From: a virus
Length of the DNA: 64,000 nt
Direction: 5' to 3' (one strand)
Virus record (IMG/VR): IMGVR_UViG_3300031236_000004
Location: 22,622-86,621 of that record
Numbering within the stretch: position 1 is the stretch's first letter; the number at the start of each line of letters is the position of its first letter. Positions 43,741-52,778 of the stretch are shown in pieces. The translations under genes and the position numbers were made by a program. The notes beneath the pieces are model-generated. The model was not told the DNA's origin. It saw only the letters and a program-made list of their open reading frames with translations, and ran no database searches.

Positions 43741-46700
43741 TCAGATCACGATGTCGTCGTCCCCCTGGATCTTGTCCGGGTCGATCTCCTTCGCCTCGTC
43801 GGCCGCGCTCGCGGGGTCGGCCGGCTTGGTCATCGCGCGATCGCGCCGCGCGCGGACCTCGTCCAGCATGTGACGGACGGAGAACACGGAGATCACGTCG
43901 AGGCGCTGGCACGGGCCCATGACGTCGACCAGGCGGTCGAGCACCTGCGCGCCCTTCACCTCCTCGACGGGGACGTGGTGGGGCGAGCGCTGGGCGATGT
44001 CCTTGAGCCATGACGGCGAGTTCCGCTTCAGCTCGGACATCGAGAGGACGCCGCGCCCGCTGGTGGCCTCGATCCAGTTGACCACGAGCCACTCCATCTT
44101 CGTGTCGAGGTAGACGCCGACCATGGTCTTGTTGATGTCGTCGAGCTTGTTCAGCTCGCCGAGCATCTTCCTGACCGACATCGTGTCGGTCATCGCCTCC
44201 TTGTCCTTGACGTTGGTGATCTGGAACTGCGAGCTGATGACGGCCTCGAACACCTGCTCGTCCTGCGACGTCGTCTTGAGCTGCGCGAGCTGCTCGCGGC
44301 GGGACTCGGCGAAGTCGTAGGCGAACTTGCGGTAGTCCGGCGCCAGGTCTGGACGGCCGGACGCGTTGGCGAGGTTCCCGAGCAGGCGCAGCATGCACAG
44401 GACGGGCACGAGCGCCTCGCGGAAGCGGGACGTGGCGTGGGCTGGCAGCATCGCGCCGGAGGCGTACTCCTTCTCGATGGCGCCCTGCAGCTGGCGGAGG
44501 GTCAGCATGTGCGGCAGGACGCCGACGAACATGTCGTGGCGCGTCCTGGCGATGCCGACCTCCCCGTCTTCTCCGAACTTCTCCAGGAGCACGTTCTCGG
44601 GCGAGGGCCGCGCGTCGTCCTTGACCAGCTCGAACCGGATGAAGCGGGACAGCGACGCGGCGTCGCGCAGCGGGCGGATGGAGCACGCGGCCAGCGGGAA
44701 CCGCAGGCGGTAGGTCCGTGCCTCGCCCGTCGCCGTCCCGATGGACCAGTGCACGGCGTTCTCGGAGATGAGATCGCGCGTCAGCTCGAGCACCTTGCGC
44801 ACCGCGATCGACTTGGCGTCGTTGCCGCCGTAGTCCTCGAACTCCTCGAGGCAGAGGCACAGGCTCGTGTCGCTGTGGTTCTGCCTGATCGACGCGGCGG
44901 TGTAGCCCTGCATGGCGACGGCGTGCGCGACGACGTTGATGCTGCGGAAACTGGTGCCTCCGATGAAGCCCGCCGTCAGCTTGCTCTTGCCGGCCTGGTG
45001 CTCGGCGTTGATGATGATCGCGGTCTGCCGCGTGAACAGCGTCATCACGCCCAGGCACATCACGTACGCGGCCAGGAATGTGCAGTCGAGGTCCTGGTGG
45101 CGGAACGCCCACCCGGTCTGGAGCATGTCGCGCACGCGCCAGAACAGCGCCACGAGGTCGACCTCCGCGCCGGCGTCGGCGACGAGGTCCTCCGCCTTGG
45201 TGACCGACTCGATCCACATCCGGCCGCTGTTGTTGAAGATGAACTCCTCGTGGCGCGGGCCCTCCAGGGCGGACGCCTCGAAGTTGGCCCCGTCGTGCTT
45301 GAGCACGTACACGTCGCGGCCGTTGATCATGTACGACAGCATCTGGGTGTCGGAGACGCGTGCCATGTGGACGCCCTGGCTGCGGGTCTGCGCGTGGTCC
45401 ATGGAGGGAAGCCCCTTGGCGACCCTGAGGAGGGCCGAGTTGAGATACTCGCGGTACTTCTTCGACTTGAGCGAGACGTTGAACGGCGGCGGCTCGTCCG
45501 GATCGTCACCCACGATGAACGGCGGGTCGCCGACGGTGGCCGCGATGAAGTCGTAGATCGGGCCGAACTTCGCCGACACGAAGGTCTCGGCGTTGCGCTC
45601 GTCGTTGAGGACGACGGACGTCATCGCGCGCGAGGTCTTGTCCCACATCAGCAGGATCTTCTTGCGCCCCTCCGCGTTCTGGATGCCCAGCGGGTGGTAG
45701 TGCACCAGGAGCGCGACGTGGACGCGCTTGATGAACTCCTCCTCGTTGTCCTCCTTGACGAAGATGTCTCGACGCAGGACGACGGGGTCCAGGCCATAGT
45801 TGCTCGCAATCGCGTTGCAGAACGCGACGCAGACCTGCTCCTCGCGGATGAGCGCGCCCCACTCCTTGGCGACGCGGCTGACGGCGGCCATGTCCTTGTT
45901 GTTCCCGCCGTCGATGACGGCGGCGGCCTGGTCGTAGCACCACTCGTTGATCGCGACGTAGGAGCCGGCGTCGTCGCGGCAGTACCGCACCCAGCGCGGG
46001 TAGCCCAGCTCGCGGATGGCGTCGTCGACGTCCTTGATGGACGCGTCCGGGCGGGTCGGGTCGCGCCAGTCGGCGTACTCGCCCGGCCAGTCGAAGATCC
46101 GGTACCCGAAGTCCTTCTTGGCAGTCTCCTCGAGGACCTGCTTGACGAACTTCACGCCGCCGTCGTCGCGGTCCTGCAGGAACCGGACGCGCAGGACGCC
46201 GAGGTCGTAGAGCTTGTCGACGCCCTGGGCCCCGCCGCCGCTGAGCCCGAGCGCGATGTAGTCGTCGCTCGCGCGGCGGATCTGCTGCGCGATGCCGGCC
46301 AGCGCGTCGAACTCGCCCTCGCTGACGTAGCCGAGGTGGCCCTTGTCGGGACCGTCCGCACCGTGGGCGGGGTCCGTGAGGTAGCTGGCGTAGTAGCGCA
46401 GCCCGTAGAACCCGCGGAACGAGCCCATCTGGGCCTCGTAGGCGTCGGGGATCCACCGCTGGACGACGCACGGCTTGGCGGGCTCCCTGAGCTTGAACCT
46501 GGCGATGGACGTCGGCGTGTCGTCGTACGGGAAGACGAGGTGGCCGTGGTACGTCTGGCCGCCGATGCACTCGCCGAAGTAGCTCTCGAAGAACCTCGCC
46601 TCCTCTGAGGTGTCGCCGAACTTGTCGCGCACGTACCCGGTGGGCGGGAAGACGCCGAGGAGCTGGTGGCTGCAGATCAGCGACACCCAGACGCCGTACT

Positions 46701-47283
46701 GGTCAAACTCGCCCGTGGACTCCTGCCCGGCGGGCGCCAGCTGGCGGAGCCCGTTCTCGCCGAGGCGGCGCGCCAGCAGGTACTCCACGGCGGCGCCGGC
46801 CCAGCCCAGCCCGTCGGCCTCGAGCTGGCCGCGCGAGTACGACGCCATGCACTGGAAGAGCAGCTCCGCGAAGTACTTCATCAGCGTGGTCTTGTTGCGC
46901 TGGTAGACCTCGTGCGCGCGGATCGTCTCGAACATCTCCTTGGGGATGGCGGCCGAGAGTCCCCACCGCTTCTTCGCGAAGAGGAGCGCGTCCGCGATGC
47001 TCGTATTGTTGACCTCCGAGATGAAGTGGATGGGGCTCCAGAAGGCCCTGCGGCAGCCGAAGCACGACGCCCGCATCTTGTGCGGTGAGAGGTGGAACGA
47101 CGCGGTCGAGTCCTCGTGGAACGGGCAGCGGCCCTTGACGTGGTTGCCGCTGACCCTCCACATCCCGTCGGGGCGGACCTCCGCCAGCCACGAGGCCCAC
47201 GCCGACAGGTCGACGTCGGTCCAGATGCGGTTGAGGCGCTTGAAGGTGACCTTGCCGTCCTGGGGCTTCTTAGACTTCGCCAT
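43741..47283 (-). CDS. DNA primase-helicase
   Basis: 1180 residues from ATG 47283. A CHC2 zinc finger is made of Cys53, His56, Cys74 and Cys77. The Toprim region has the acidic SEGEFDALAG and DRDDGG. A P-loop-like AEHQAGKSK lies near 765 in the C-terminal helicase-type domain, with LCLEEFEDYGG as a possible Walker B. The long middle (about 400-700) has no recognised motif. It unwinds DNA and lays primers at the phage replication fork. Its start overlaps the Cas4-like nuclease gene. Confidence 0.85.
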   Translation of the reverse strand: MAKSKKPQDGKVTFKRLNRIWTDVDLSAWASWLAEVRPDGMWRVSGNHVKGRCPFHEDSTASFHLSPHKMRASCFGCRRAFWSPIHFISEVNNTSIADALLFAKKRWGLSAAIPKEMFETIRAHEVYQRNKTTLMKYFAELLFQCMASYSRGQLEADGLGWAGAAVEYLLARRLGENGLRQLAPAGQESTGEFDQYGVWVSLICSHQLLGVFPPTGYVRDKFGDTSEEARFFESYFGECIGGQTYHGHLVFPYDDTPTSIARFKLREPAKPCVVQRWIPDAYEAQMGSFRGFYGLRYYASYLTDPAHGADGPDKGHLGYVSEGEFDALAGIAQQIRRASDDYIALGLSGGGAQGVDKLYDLGVLRVRFLQDRDDGGVKFVKQVLEETAKKDFGYRIFDWPGEYADWRDPTRPDASIKDVDDAIRELGYPRWVRYCRDDAGSYVAINEWCYDQAAAVIDGGNNKDMAAVSRVAKEWGALIREEQVCVAFCNAIASNYGLDPVVLRRDIFVKEDNEEEFIKRVHVALLVHYHPLGIQNAEGRKKILLMWDKTSRAMTSVVLNDERNAETFVSAKFGPIYDFIAATVGDPPFIVGDDPDEPPPFNVSLKSKKYREYLNSALLRVAKGLPSMDHAQTRSQGVHMARVSDTQMLSYMINGRDVYVLKHDGANFEASALEGPRHEEFIFNNSGRMWIESVTKAEDLVADAGAEVDLVALFWRVRDMLQTGWAFRHQDLDCTFLAAYVMCLGVMTLFTRQTAIIINAEHQAGKSKLTAGFIGGTSFRSINVVAHAVAMQGYTAASIRQNHSDTSLCLCLEEFEDYGGNDAKSIAVRKVLELTRDLISENAVHWSIGTATGEARTYRLRFPLAACSIRPLRDAASLSRFIRFELVKDDARPSPENVLLEKFGEDGEVGIARTRHDMFVGVLPHMLTLRQLQGAIEKEYASGAMLPAHATSRFREALVPVLCMLRLLGNLANASGRPDLAPDYRKFAYDFAESRREQLAQLKTTSQDEQVFEAVISSQFQITNVKDKEAMTDTMSVRKMLGELNKLDDINKTMVGVYLDTKMEWLVVNWIEATSGRGVLSMSELKRNSPSWLKDIAQRSPHHVPVEEVKGAQVLDRLVDVMGPCQRLDVISVFSVRHMLDEVRARRDRAMTKPADPASAADEAKEIDPDKIQGDDDIVI

Positions 47284-48091
47284 CGCTCACCATCCGCTTG
47301 TAGGCGTCGCACGACGCCTGGTAGCCGCACCACGCGCAGGGCCAGCGGGGTGCCGGCCTCGCCTGGAGGGGCTCGACGAGGTTCTCGGCCGCATCGCAGA
47401 TGCGCCCGAACAACCAGGGGACGTGCGTCTTCCGCAGCAGCGCCGCGGGGACGTAGGTCCCGAACTGGATCCGCAGGTCCTCGTCTCCCTGCATGAAGTG
47501 GATGCCTCCGCGCACGCCCGCGATGTCGGGCACGTTCGGCAGGGCGAGCACGGCGTAGGCCTGGAGCTGCTGGCGCTTCTTCTGATCGCGGGCGAGCGGC
47601 TTGGCGCGGCCCGACTTGTGGTCGATGAGGTAGAGGTCGTTGTCGCGGGTGATCGCGCCGAGGTCGAGCTTGCCGCGGAAGTAGACGTCCGCGCCGAAGA
47701 AGTCCGCCTTCTGGTACGCGTCGGTGAAGCCCCACGCCTCCTCGCAGAGGATCTTGGTGACGCCCTCGCGCTTGCAGAACGCGTCGAAGCGACGGAGGAA
47801 GTCGTCCATGCTCTCGTCGAGCAGCTGGAGCATCTCCCGCTCCTGCGTCGTCAGCGGGGACGCGTCGGAGGCGGCCTTCTTCGCGTCGGCCTCGGGCAGG
47901 CCCTGGACGCGGCGCTCGAGGATCGCGTGGGCGACGATGCCGACCTTGGTGTCGGAGGTCGCCGGCGCCGAAGCCGTCTTGCGGACGTGCTTGTGCGCGA
48001 ACTGGGCCGGGCACGACTCGGCCGTCTCGAGCTTGGAGAAGCTCCAGGGCGCGTACTTGCGGGCGAGTTCCGAGATCGGGTAGGCGGGCAT
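47270..48091 (-). CDS. Cas4/RecB-like PD-(D/E)XK exonuclease
   Basis: 273 residues from ATG 48091, chosen for the GAGGAG before it. WSFSKLETAESCPAQF opens the fold, and FRGKLDLGAI, YLIDHKSGRA and LQAYA carry the catalytic Asp, DxK and Gln-Tyr. The single N-terminal Cys and the CAWCGYQASC cluster at the end fit an iron-sulphur nuclease of the Cas4/AddB type. It likely resects DNA ends for recombination-driven replication. Confidence 0.83.
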   Translation of the reverse strand: MPAYPISELARKYAPWSFSKLETAESCPAQFAHKHVRKTASAPATSDTKVGIVAHAILERRVQGLPEADAKKAASDASPLTTQEREMLQLLDESMDDFLRRFDAFCKREGVTKILCEEAWGFTDAYQKADFFGADVYFRGKLDLGAITRDNDLYLIDHKSGRAKPLARDQKKRQQLQAYAVLALPNVPDIAGVRGGIHFMQGDEDLRIQFGTYVPAALLRKTHVPWLFGRICDAAENLVEPLQARPAPRWPCAWCGYQASCDAYKRMVSDGEV

Positions 48092-48108
48092 CGGCTCCTC
48101 GTCGCGTG

Positions 48109-48135
48109 AAAAAAGAAGTGCCAGTCTCTCCTGGC
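48109..48135 (-). terminator. Rho-independent terminator (minus strand)
   Basis: On the minus strand GCCAG and CTGGC enclose a 6-base loop (48120-48135) and a run of six T follows at 48114-48109 after a short spacer. It could end transcription of the gene at 48246-49289, or act as an attenuator before the next start at 48091. Confidence 0.5.
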
Positions 48136-48245
48136 TGTCACGACTGTTCCGGGCGGCGACCAATTGCCTTGTTCCGTGACGGGCGCTACCCGCCATCAAC
48201 TATCCCGAGGCTCGTCGTTTCCTTGGTCTCGTCGGGCCCCGGGCC

Positions 48246-49289
48246 CTACATCGGCTTGTGCGTCGACCTCGCGTTCTTGTTGCCGGTCGCGATCGGCGTC
48301 ACCGGCGTCGTCAGGTCGGCCTCCTCGCCGCCGCTGCCGTCGCCCGACGCGAGGTTGGCGTCGATCGCGCCGGCGGCGAAGTTCCCCTCCGCCTCCGCGG
48401 CGGCCTGCGGCGCGCGCGCCGGCCTGGTGTAGTGGCCGTGGAGCATCAGCTTGCGCTCCGCGATGTACAGCGCGTAGATCGTCTCGACCAGCTTGCGCAC
48501 GTGGTCCGGGTTGTTCCGCCCGGTGGCCTCGACCTTGTAGTGCCACCACTTGCCGGACGCGTTGTTCGACACGTCGGTCGTGATCCGGTAGCTCTGCGCC
48601 CACACCTGCTTCTGCGCGCCTGCGAGCTGCATCATCGCGCGGCCCGCCTTGTGGGACGTCTTGCCGAACTGCACCGCGTAGACCTGGGACAGGTCGGTAG
48701 GCACCGCGATGCAGACGATGTTGTTGGTGCAGTCCGTCGGCGCCTGGTCACCCTGGCCGCCGTTCTGCTTTCCGAACGGCAGGAACGGGCACTTCGCGCA
48801 CTCGCCCAGCGGGGAACCGAGCTTGGCGTCGGGCGACGAGCAGACCGGCACCTTCTGCCCGTCCTTGAAGTTGATGTTCTCCTCGTGGAAGTAGGCGGGG
48901 ATGATCTCGAACGGCTTCGGGAGGAGGATGCCCGCGGTCGTGAAGAGGTCTCCGCCCTTGGCGCTCTCCGGCTTGGCCTCCGTGCGCGTGGACAACTGCG
49001 CGATCATGACGCGCGGCAACTTCCAGGCGACCAGCATCTCCTCGAGGCCGGGCTTGGTCGGCGAGGCGTAGGCCGCGAGATCGCGCACCGCCTGGCGCGC
49101 GTCCTCCGGCATCGACGGGTCATCGACCAGGGCGAACAGCCTGTCGCGGCACGCGAGGATGTTGGCCTGCAGCTCGACGGGGTCGGCCTGCGCGGCGAGG
49201 AGTCCCATGTGGAGCTTGGCGCTCTTGGTGGTCAGGGCCTTGGGTGCGAGGGCCGCGTCGCTCGAATCGTTACCGTTGGATTCCGTCAT
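48246..49289 (-). CDS. Unknown replication-region protein
   Basis: 347 residues from ATG 49289. A cysteine-rich stretch (VCSSPDAKLGS, ECAKCPF and TDCTNN at about 150-190) suggests a zinc or iron-sulphur site. The rest is mixed, and the C-terminus is low-complexity Ala/Gly/Asp, as in single-stranded-DNA-binding proteins; the position, between a nuclease and a sigma gene, suits an SSB or annealing protein. No family was recognised, so this is a guess. Confidence 0.55.
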   Translation of the reverse strand: MTESNGNDSSDAALAPKALTTKSAKLHMGLLAAQADPVELQANILACRDRLFALVDDPSMPEDARQAVRDLAAYASPTKPGLEEMLVAWKLPRVMIAQLSTRTEAKPESAKGGDLFTTAGILLPKPFEIIPAYFHEENINFKDGQKVPVCSSPDAKLGSPLGECAKCPFLPFGKQNGGQGDQAPTDCTNNIVCIAVPTDLSQVYAVQFGKTSHKAGRAMMQLAGAQKQVWAQSYRITTDVSNNASGKWWHYKVEATGRNNPDHVRKLVETIYALYIAERKLMLHGHYTRPARAPQAAAEAEGNFAAGAIDANLASGDGSGGEEADLTTPVTPIATGNKNARSTHKPM

Positions 49290-49387
49290 GTCACTACCTT
49301 TGCGGGTGTGAAGGTTGGAGGGTCAAGCTATCGGGCCCGGTGTTCGTTTGACAAGCTCGACGCCAAAGTTTCGTAGCACTAGGGGTT

Positions 49388-49409
49388 GTGGTGTCATTTG
49401 GGACACCAC
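49388..49409. promoter_or_regulatory. Perfect 8-bp hairpin in a divergent control region
   Basis: GTGGTGTC (49388-49395) and GACACCAC (49402-49409) flank a 6-base loop. It lies in the 159 bases between the divergent starts at 49289 (minus) and 49449 (plus), about 40 bases before the sigma start, so it is more likely an operator than a terminator. Confidence 0.5.
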
Positions 49410-49448
49410 TAGACGGTAGTCTAACTACGCGATAGGTTGTGTCTACGC

Positions 49449-50534
49449 ATGCACACGAAAGCTCCGCGTACCTCGGCCACGTACTACGCCGACATCGCCC
49501 GTACGCTGCTGGTCGACGACCCGGCGGAAGAGCGGAAGCTGCTGCGGCGCTGGCAGGCGCGGGGCGACGTGGCCGCCCGCGACGCCATCGTCAAGACGCA
49601 CCTCCGCTTCGTCGTGAAGATGGCGCACAAGCGCACCAAGGACCCAGAGGCGGTCAAGGACTACATCGCGGCGGGCAACCTGGGCCTCCTCAAGGCGGCC
49701 GACAAGTTCGACTGCGAGCGCAAGCCGTACATCCGCTTCCTGACCTACGCGGGCTGGTGGGTCTACGAGGAGATGTCCAATCAAGACTACACCATGGCCT
49801 CGCTCGTCCACGTGCCGGCGCACCGGCACAAGACGCAGCGGCGCCAGGCGCGCGAGTTCCGCGCCGCGCTGCAGGAGTACGGGCCCGACAAGGTCGCCGA
49901 GCACGCCGGCGACGCCGTCGAGCGGCTGGTCGAGCTGCGCGCCCAGGCCAAGAAGGCCCAGGGCCCCGCGCTGCGGCGCGTCGAGAAGCAGATCCGCTTC
50001 TACGAGGCGATCCAGGAGCCCGGCCTTCCCGAGGGCGTCGTCACCACGATCGACGCGGTGCGCAACGCGCCCGACCTCCCCGAGACCGAGCCCGCCGTCA
50101 GCTACGACGCGGAGCGGCTGCGCGGCACGGTGCGCCAGGCCATCGCGCGGCTGCCGCTGCGCGAGCAGACCGTCCTGAACCAGTGCTTCGGGGTCAAGGA
50201 CGAGCCGCGCAACCTCGTCCAGATCGCGGCGATGATGGGCGTGTGCTCAGAGCAGGTGCGCCTGCTCAAGATCCGGGGCATGCGCCTGCTCCACCGCGAA
50301 CTGGTGCTCGGCGCGGTGTCGAGCCTCCCGCTCCTCGAGCGGACGGTGATCGAGCGGAGCTTCGGGCCCGAGGGCGAGCCGCAGACCGCCGAGACCGTGG
50401 CCGGCGACATGAAGTTGACCGTCGCGTGCGTGCGGCGCATCCAGCAGGCGAGCATGCGACTCCTGCAGTCGGAGCTGCACTCGCGCGTAGGGATGTCGAT
50501 CGAGCCGCTGGCGGCGATGACCGCGGCGACCTAG
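49449..50534 (+). CDS. Sigma-70-family factor with two region 4-like domains
   Basis: 361 residues from ATG 49449. Region 2 (about 30-115) is clear: HLRFVVKMAHKR, YIAAGNLGLLKAADKFD and FLTYAGWWVYEEM. The C-terminus has two successive helix-turn-helix units of the region 4 kind, LPLREQTVLNQCFG...IAAMMGVCSEQVRLL and LPLLERTVIERSFG...VAGDMKLTVACVRRI, roughly 237-290 and 295-345, each about 55 residues. They look like a tandem duplication. It would direct an RNA polymerase to phage promoters; the second copy may read an extra element or bind a partner. Confidence 0.82.
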   Translation: MHTKAPRTSATYYADIARTLLVDDPAEERKLLRRWQARGDVAARDAIVKTHLRFVVKMAHKRTKDPEAVKDYIAAGNLGLLKAADKFDCERKPYIRFLTYAGWWVYEEMSNQDYTMASLVHVPAHRHKTQRRQAREFRAALQEYGPDKVAEHAGDAVERLVELRAQAKKAQGPALRRVEKQIRFYEAIQEPGLPEGVVTTIDAVRNAPDLPETEPAVSYDAERLRGTVRQAIARLPLREQTVLNQCFGVKDEPRNLVQIAAMMGVCSEQVRLLKIRGMRLLHRELVLGAVSSLPLLERTVIERSFGPEGEPQTAETVAGDMKLTVACVRRIQQASMRLLQSELHSRVGMSIEPLAAMTAAT

Positions 50535-50998
50535 AACCCGAGGAACTTCAGCTCCTCGTACGTGAGCCTGAACAGCTCGACGTACTCCGAGCCGCTCGCC
50601 GTGCGCCGGTGGACGTTCTTGATGTTGCGGACGAGCAGCTCCAGCCGCTCGACCTGCGCCTTCTCGCCGCTGATGAAGTCCTGCTCGGTGAGCAGGAAGT
50701 TCACGACGCCCGCTCCGACCGTGACGGTCTGATCCCCTCCCCCGTCGTCCGACCGGACGCTCGAGCTGTACTGCGCGATCGCGGCGTTCTGCGCCTGCGC
50801 GCGCATCTGGTTCATGATGTCGTTGAGCACGGCGTCCGTGATCTTGTGCTCATCGCGCGTCCGGCGGATGCGCTGCTTGCGCTCCTCGATCTTGAGGTCG
50901 ATGCGGTGCGCCTTCTCGCGCGCGGCCGTGCGGATCTCCTCCGCGGTCTTCTCGAACGTGATGCTGTTGAACAAGTTGTCGATGCGCTGAACCTGCAT
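50531..50998 (-). CDS. Unknown helical protein
   Basis: 155 residues from ATG 50998. A charged helix (KAHRIDLKIEERKQRIRRTRDEHK) of coiled-coil character is followed by a beta-like C-terminus. No family recognised. It is converging on the sigma gene, with the two stops overlapping by four bases, and is the last gene of the minus-strand operon. Confidence 0.6.
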   Translation of the reverse strand: MQVQRIDNLFNSITFEKTAEEIRTAAREKAHRIDLKIEERKQRIRRTRDEHKITDAVLNDIMNQMRAQAQNAAIAQYSSSVRSDDGGGDQTVTVGAGVVNFLLTEQDFISGEKAQVERLELLVRNIKNVHRRTASGSEYVELFRLTYEELKFLGF

Positions 50999-51000
50999 TG

Positions 51001-51501
51001 CTATTTCTTTCTCTTCCTGTTCGTCGCCTCGCGCCTGGCCGCGAACACCGCGTCCTCGCACAGCGACTGGATCTCCTGGAGCAGCGTCTCCCTGTCGTCG
51101 GTCGCGTCGACCACGCGGAAGACCGTGAGCTGGTTGGCCTCGTTGAGCGCGTTCGCGACGGCGGCGCTGCCGAGCAGGTCGACGTTGAGCGACGCGATCG
51201 GGTTCTTGGCGTCGTCCCGCGCGAGGATGCGGACCATCATGAAGTGGACGGGATCCAGCACCCAGCCCGCCGGCTCGACCCGGAAGAGCCTCGCCATGAG
51301 GTTGACGGGGTCGACCGGCGCAATCGCCAAGAGCGCCATGACGACGTCGGGCGTGCAGAGACCGAGCCGCTGGAGCTTCGCGAGGTTCTTGAGCGCGCCC
51401 GGGGAGGGCTGCTCATCCAGCCGGAACTTGACGTCTACCGGCGGTTCGACGTCGAACATCTGGTCGGTGTCGATGCGGGCCAGGTCGTCGAGCGTTCGCA
51501 T
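51001..51501 (-). CDS. Unknown protein
   Basis: 166 residues from ATG 51501, two bases upstream of the previous entry in transcription order. Acidic N-terminus, helical middle, basic KRKK end. No known motif. Its start overlaps the stop of a small membrane-protein gene as TGATG, which supports the short start. Confidence 0.6.
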   Translation of the reverse strand: MRTLDDLARIDTDQMFDVEPPVDVKFRLDEQPSPGALKNLAKLQRLGLCTPDVVMALLAIAPVDPVNLMARLFRVEPAGWVLDPVHFMMVRILARDDAKNPIASLNVDLLGSAAVANALNEANQLTVFRVVDATDDRETLLQEIQSLCEDAVFAARREATNRKRKK

Positions 51502-51659
51502 CAGAAGTCCCGAGCGTGCTTGAGGATGTCGAGGACGGTGTCTCGGATGTACGCGCTCTTCCGCGCGCGGTTGCGATCCCACAGGACGATCGCCAGCCCG
51601 GCGACCTCGAGCAGGATCAGGCCGACGGCGCGGGCTCGCGCCGACGTTATGGCTCGCAT
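51501..51659 (-). CDS. Very small membrane protein
   Basis: 52 residues from ATG 51659, ending on the next start as TGATG. It has one hydrophobic segment (AVGLILLEVAGLAIVLW) after a basic N-terminus and a charged C-terminal half. A single-pass inner-membrane protein is likely; the role is unknown. It is too short for many gene callers. Confidence 0.6.
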   Translation of the reverse strand: MRAITSARARAVGLILLEVAGLAIVLWDRNRARKSAYIRDTVLDILKHARDF

Positions 51660-51662
51660 GCG

Positions 51663-51947
51663 TTACTCCCTCGCGTGCGCCAGGGCGCGCTCGCGGCTGA
51701 TGCGGGTGAACTTGAGCTGGTGGAGGGGCGTCCCCATCATGAGGTCGCCGACGAGGCCGACGAACTCCGCCCCGATGGCGTCGTGCGACCAGCGCGGGTC
51801 GTTGGTGGCCGCGAACCACAGCGACCGGATGTCCCGATAGCGCGCGGCGATGTCGACCACGACGCGCGCGGCGACGCCGCTGCGCCCGCTCGCCTTGCGG
51901 CGGGTCACGGGCTTGGTTCTAGCGCCTTGGTTCCGCACCTGGGACAT
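51663..51947 (-). CDS. Small basic protein
   Basis: 94 residues from ATG 51947. The N-terminus is strongly basic and the rest a helical domain with WFAATNDPRWSHDAIGAEF. No family recognised. Its first 43 bases overlap the end of the zinc-ribbon gene in another frame. Confidence 0.55.
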   Translation of the reverse strand: MSQVRNQGARTKPVTRRKASGRSGVAARVVVDIAARYRDIRSLWFAATNDPRWSHDAIGAEFVGLVGDLMMGTPLHQLKFTRISRERALAHARE

Positions 51948-52063
51948 ATTGGCACGTTGGCGTCGAGCCTGAGCGGCGACCTGCATGACGGGCACGATGG
52001 GGTCTTCTCTTCGGCGGCCGTCTTGGCCGTCTTGGGGTCAACGTCGACGCCGTACTTCTCCAT
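51905..52063 (-). CDS. Very small zinc-ribbon protein
   Basis: 52 residues from ATG 52063. Two CxxC pairs, CPSC and CPRC, separated by 12 residues, form a typical zinc ribbon (about 24-43). The N-terminus is Lys/Ala-rich. It overlaps the next gene by 43 bases. Function unknown. Confidence 0.6.
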   Translation of the reverse strand: MEKYGVDVDPKTAKTAAEEKTPSCPSCRSPLRLDANVPICPRCGTKALEPSP

Positions 52064-52072
52064 GCGTCGACT

Positions 52073-52441
52073 CTAGCGCAGCGTGACCTTCTTGTTGGCG
52101 CCGACCCGCAGGCCGCGGAGGACCGCGTAGGTCTCGGGGGCGCCCTGCGCGTTCAGGAACTTCTCCGCCTTGGCCGGGGTCTCGAACTCGTGGACCTCGC
52201 CGACGACGATGAAGATCTTCTTGGACTTCGCGAGGCGTTCCGCCTTGGCCGCGGCCTTCTCGGCCTCCGACATGTCGGCGGCCTTCTTGCGGGGCGGCTG
52301 AGGCGGCGCCGCCGGCTTGGCGTCCGCGTGGCCCGCGTGCGACTCGGTGGTCGGCGCCGCGGGACCGCTCATGGCGGCGGCGGCCGCTGCTGCGCCGAGC
52401 GTGGAGGCGAGGGACGGCTTGTGGCCTTGTGCTTGCGTCAT
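52073..52441 (-). CDS. Unknown Ala/Pro-rich protein
   Basis: 122 residues from ATG 52441, preceded by GAGGATGTTT. A low-complexity Ala/Pro/Lys N-terminus (about 1-75) leads to a compact C-terminal domain (IFIVVGEVHEFETPAKAEKF) of roughly 45 residues. It resembles a small nucleic-acid or protein-binding module, but no family is recognised. Confidence 0.58.
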   Translation of the reverse strand: MTQAQGHKPSLASTLGAAAAAAAMSGPAAPTTESHAGHADAKPAAPPQPPRKKAADMSEAEKAAAKAERLAKSKKIFIVVGEVHEFETPAKAEKFLNAQGAPETYAVLRGLRVGANKKVTLR

Positions 52442-52454
52442 AAACATCCTCGTA

Positions 52455-52778
52455 TCACGCACGCGTACGTAACCGCAAGAACTCGAAGATTGTCTTCGGA
52501 CCCTTCTTCAGGTTGCACGTCTTGCAGGCGGGCCTAAGATTCGCAGGCCAGTTCGTCCCGTTCCGCGAAAATCGAGCGACGCTCGTTTTCCGCTTGTCGG
52601 GATTGGCCGCCGCCCAGCGTCGAGATAATGCACGTGCACGTTCAGGGTCTGCGGCGCGTCTCACGCGGACCTTGTTTCGCGATTTTTCTAAGTCCTTCGC
52701 ATAACGAGCACGTTCCTGCGTGCGAATCCTTTCTTTATTCGCTTCCCTATACGCACGCCACTGTTCCTTACTCCGCAA
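52455..52778 (-). pseudogene. HNH endonuclease remnant without its catalytic core
   Basis: 107 residues from a TTG right after the stop of the next gene upstream. The C-terminus GTNWPANLRPACKTCNLKKG is the end of an HNH nuclease, but the preceding CxxC and His-His part is absent: a basic N-terminal helix runs straight into it (KTSVARFSRNGTNW). The DNA is AT-rich and unlike the neighbours. A deletion that left the frame open is the simplest explanation. Confidence 0.65.

Noticed and set aside
49439-51523. 694-residue plus-strand frame overlapping the sigma gene
   Set aside because: Arg/Ala/Pro-rich shadow in another frame; the sigma frame has clear conserved motifs.
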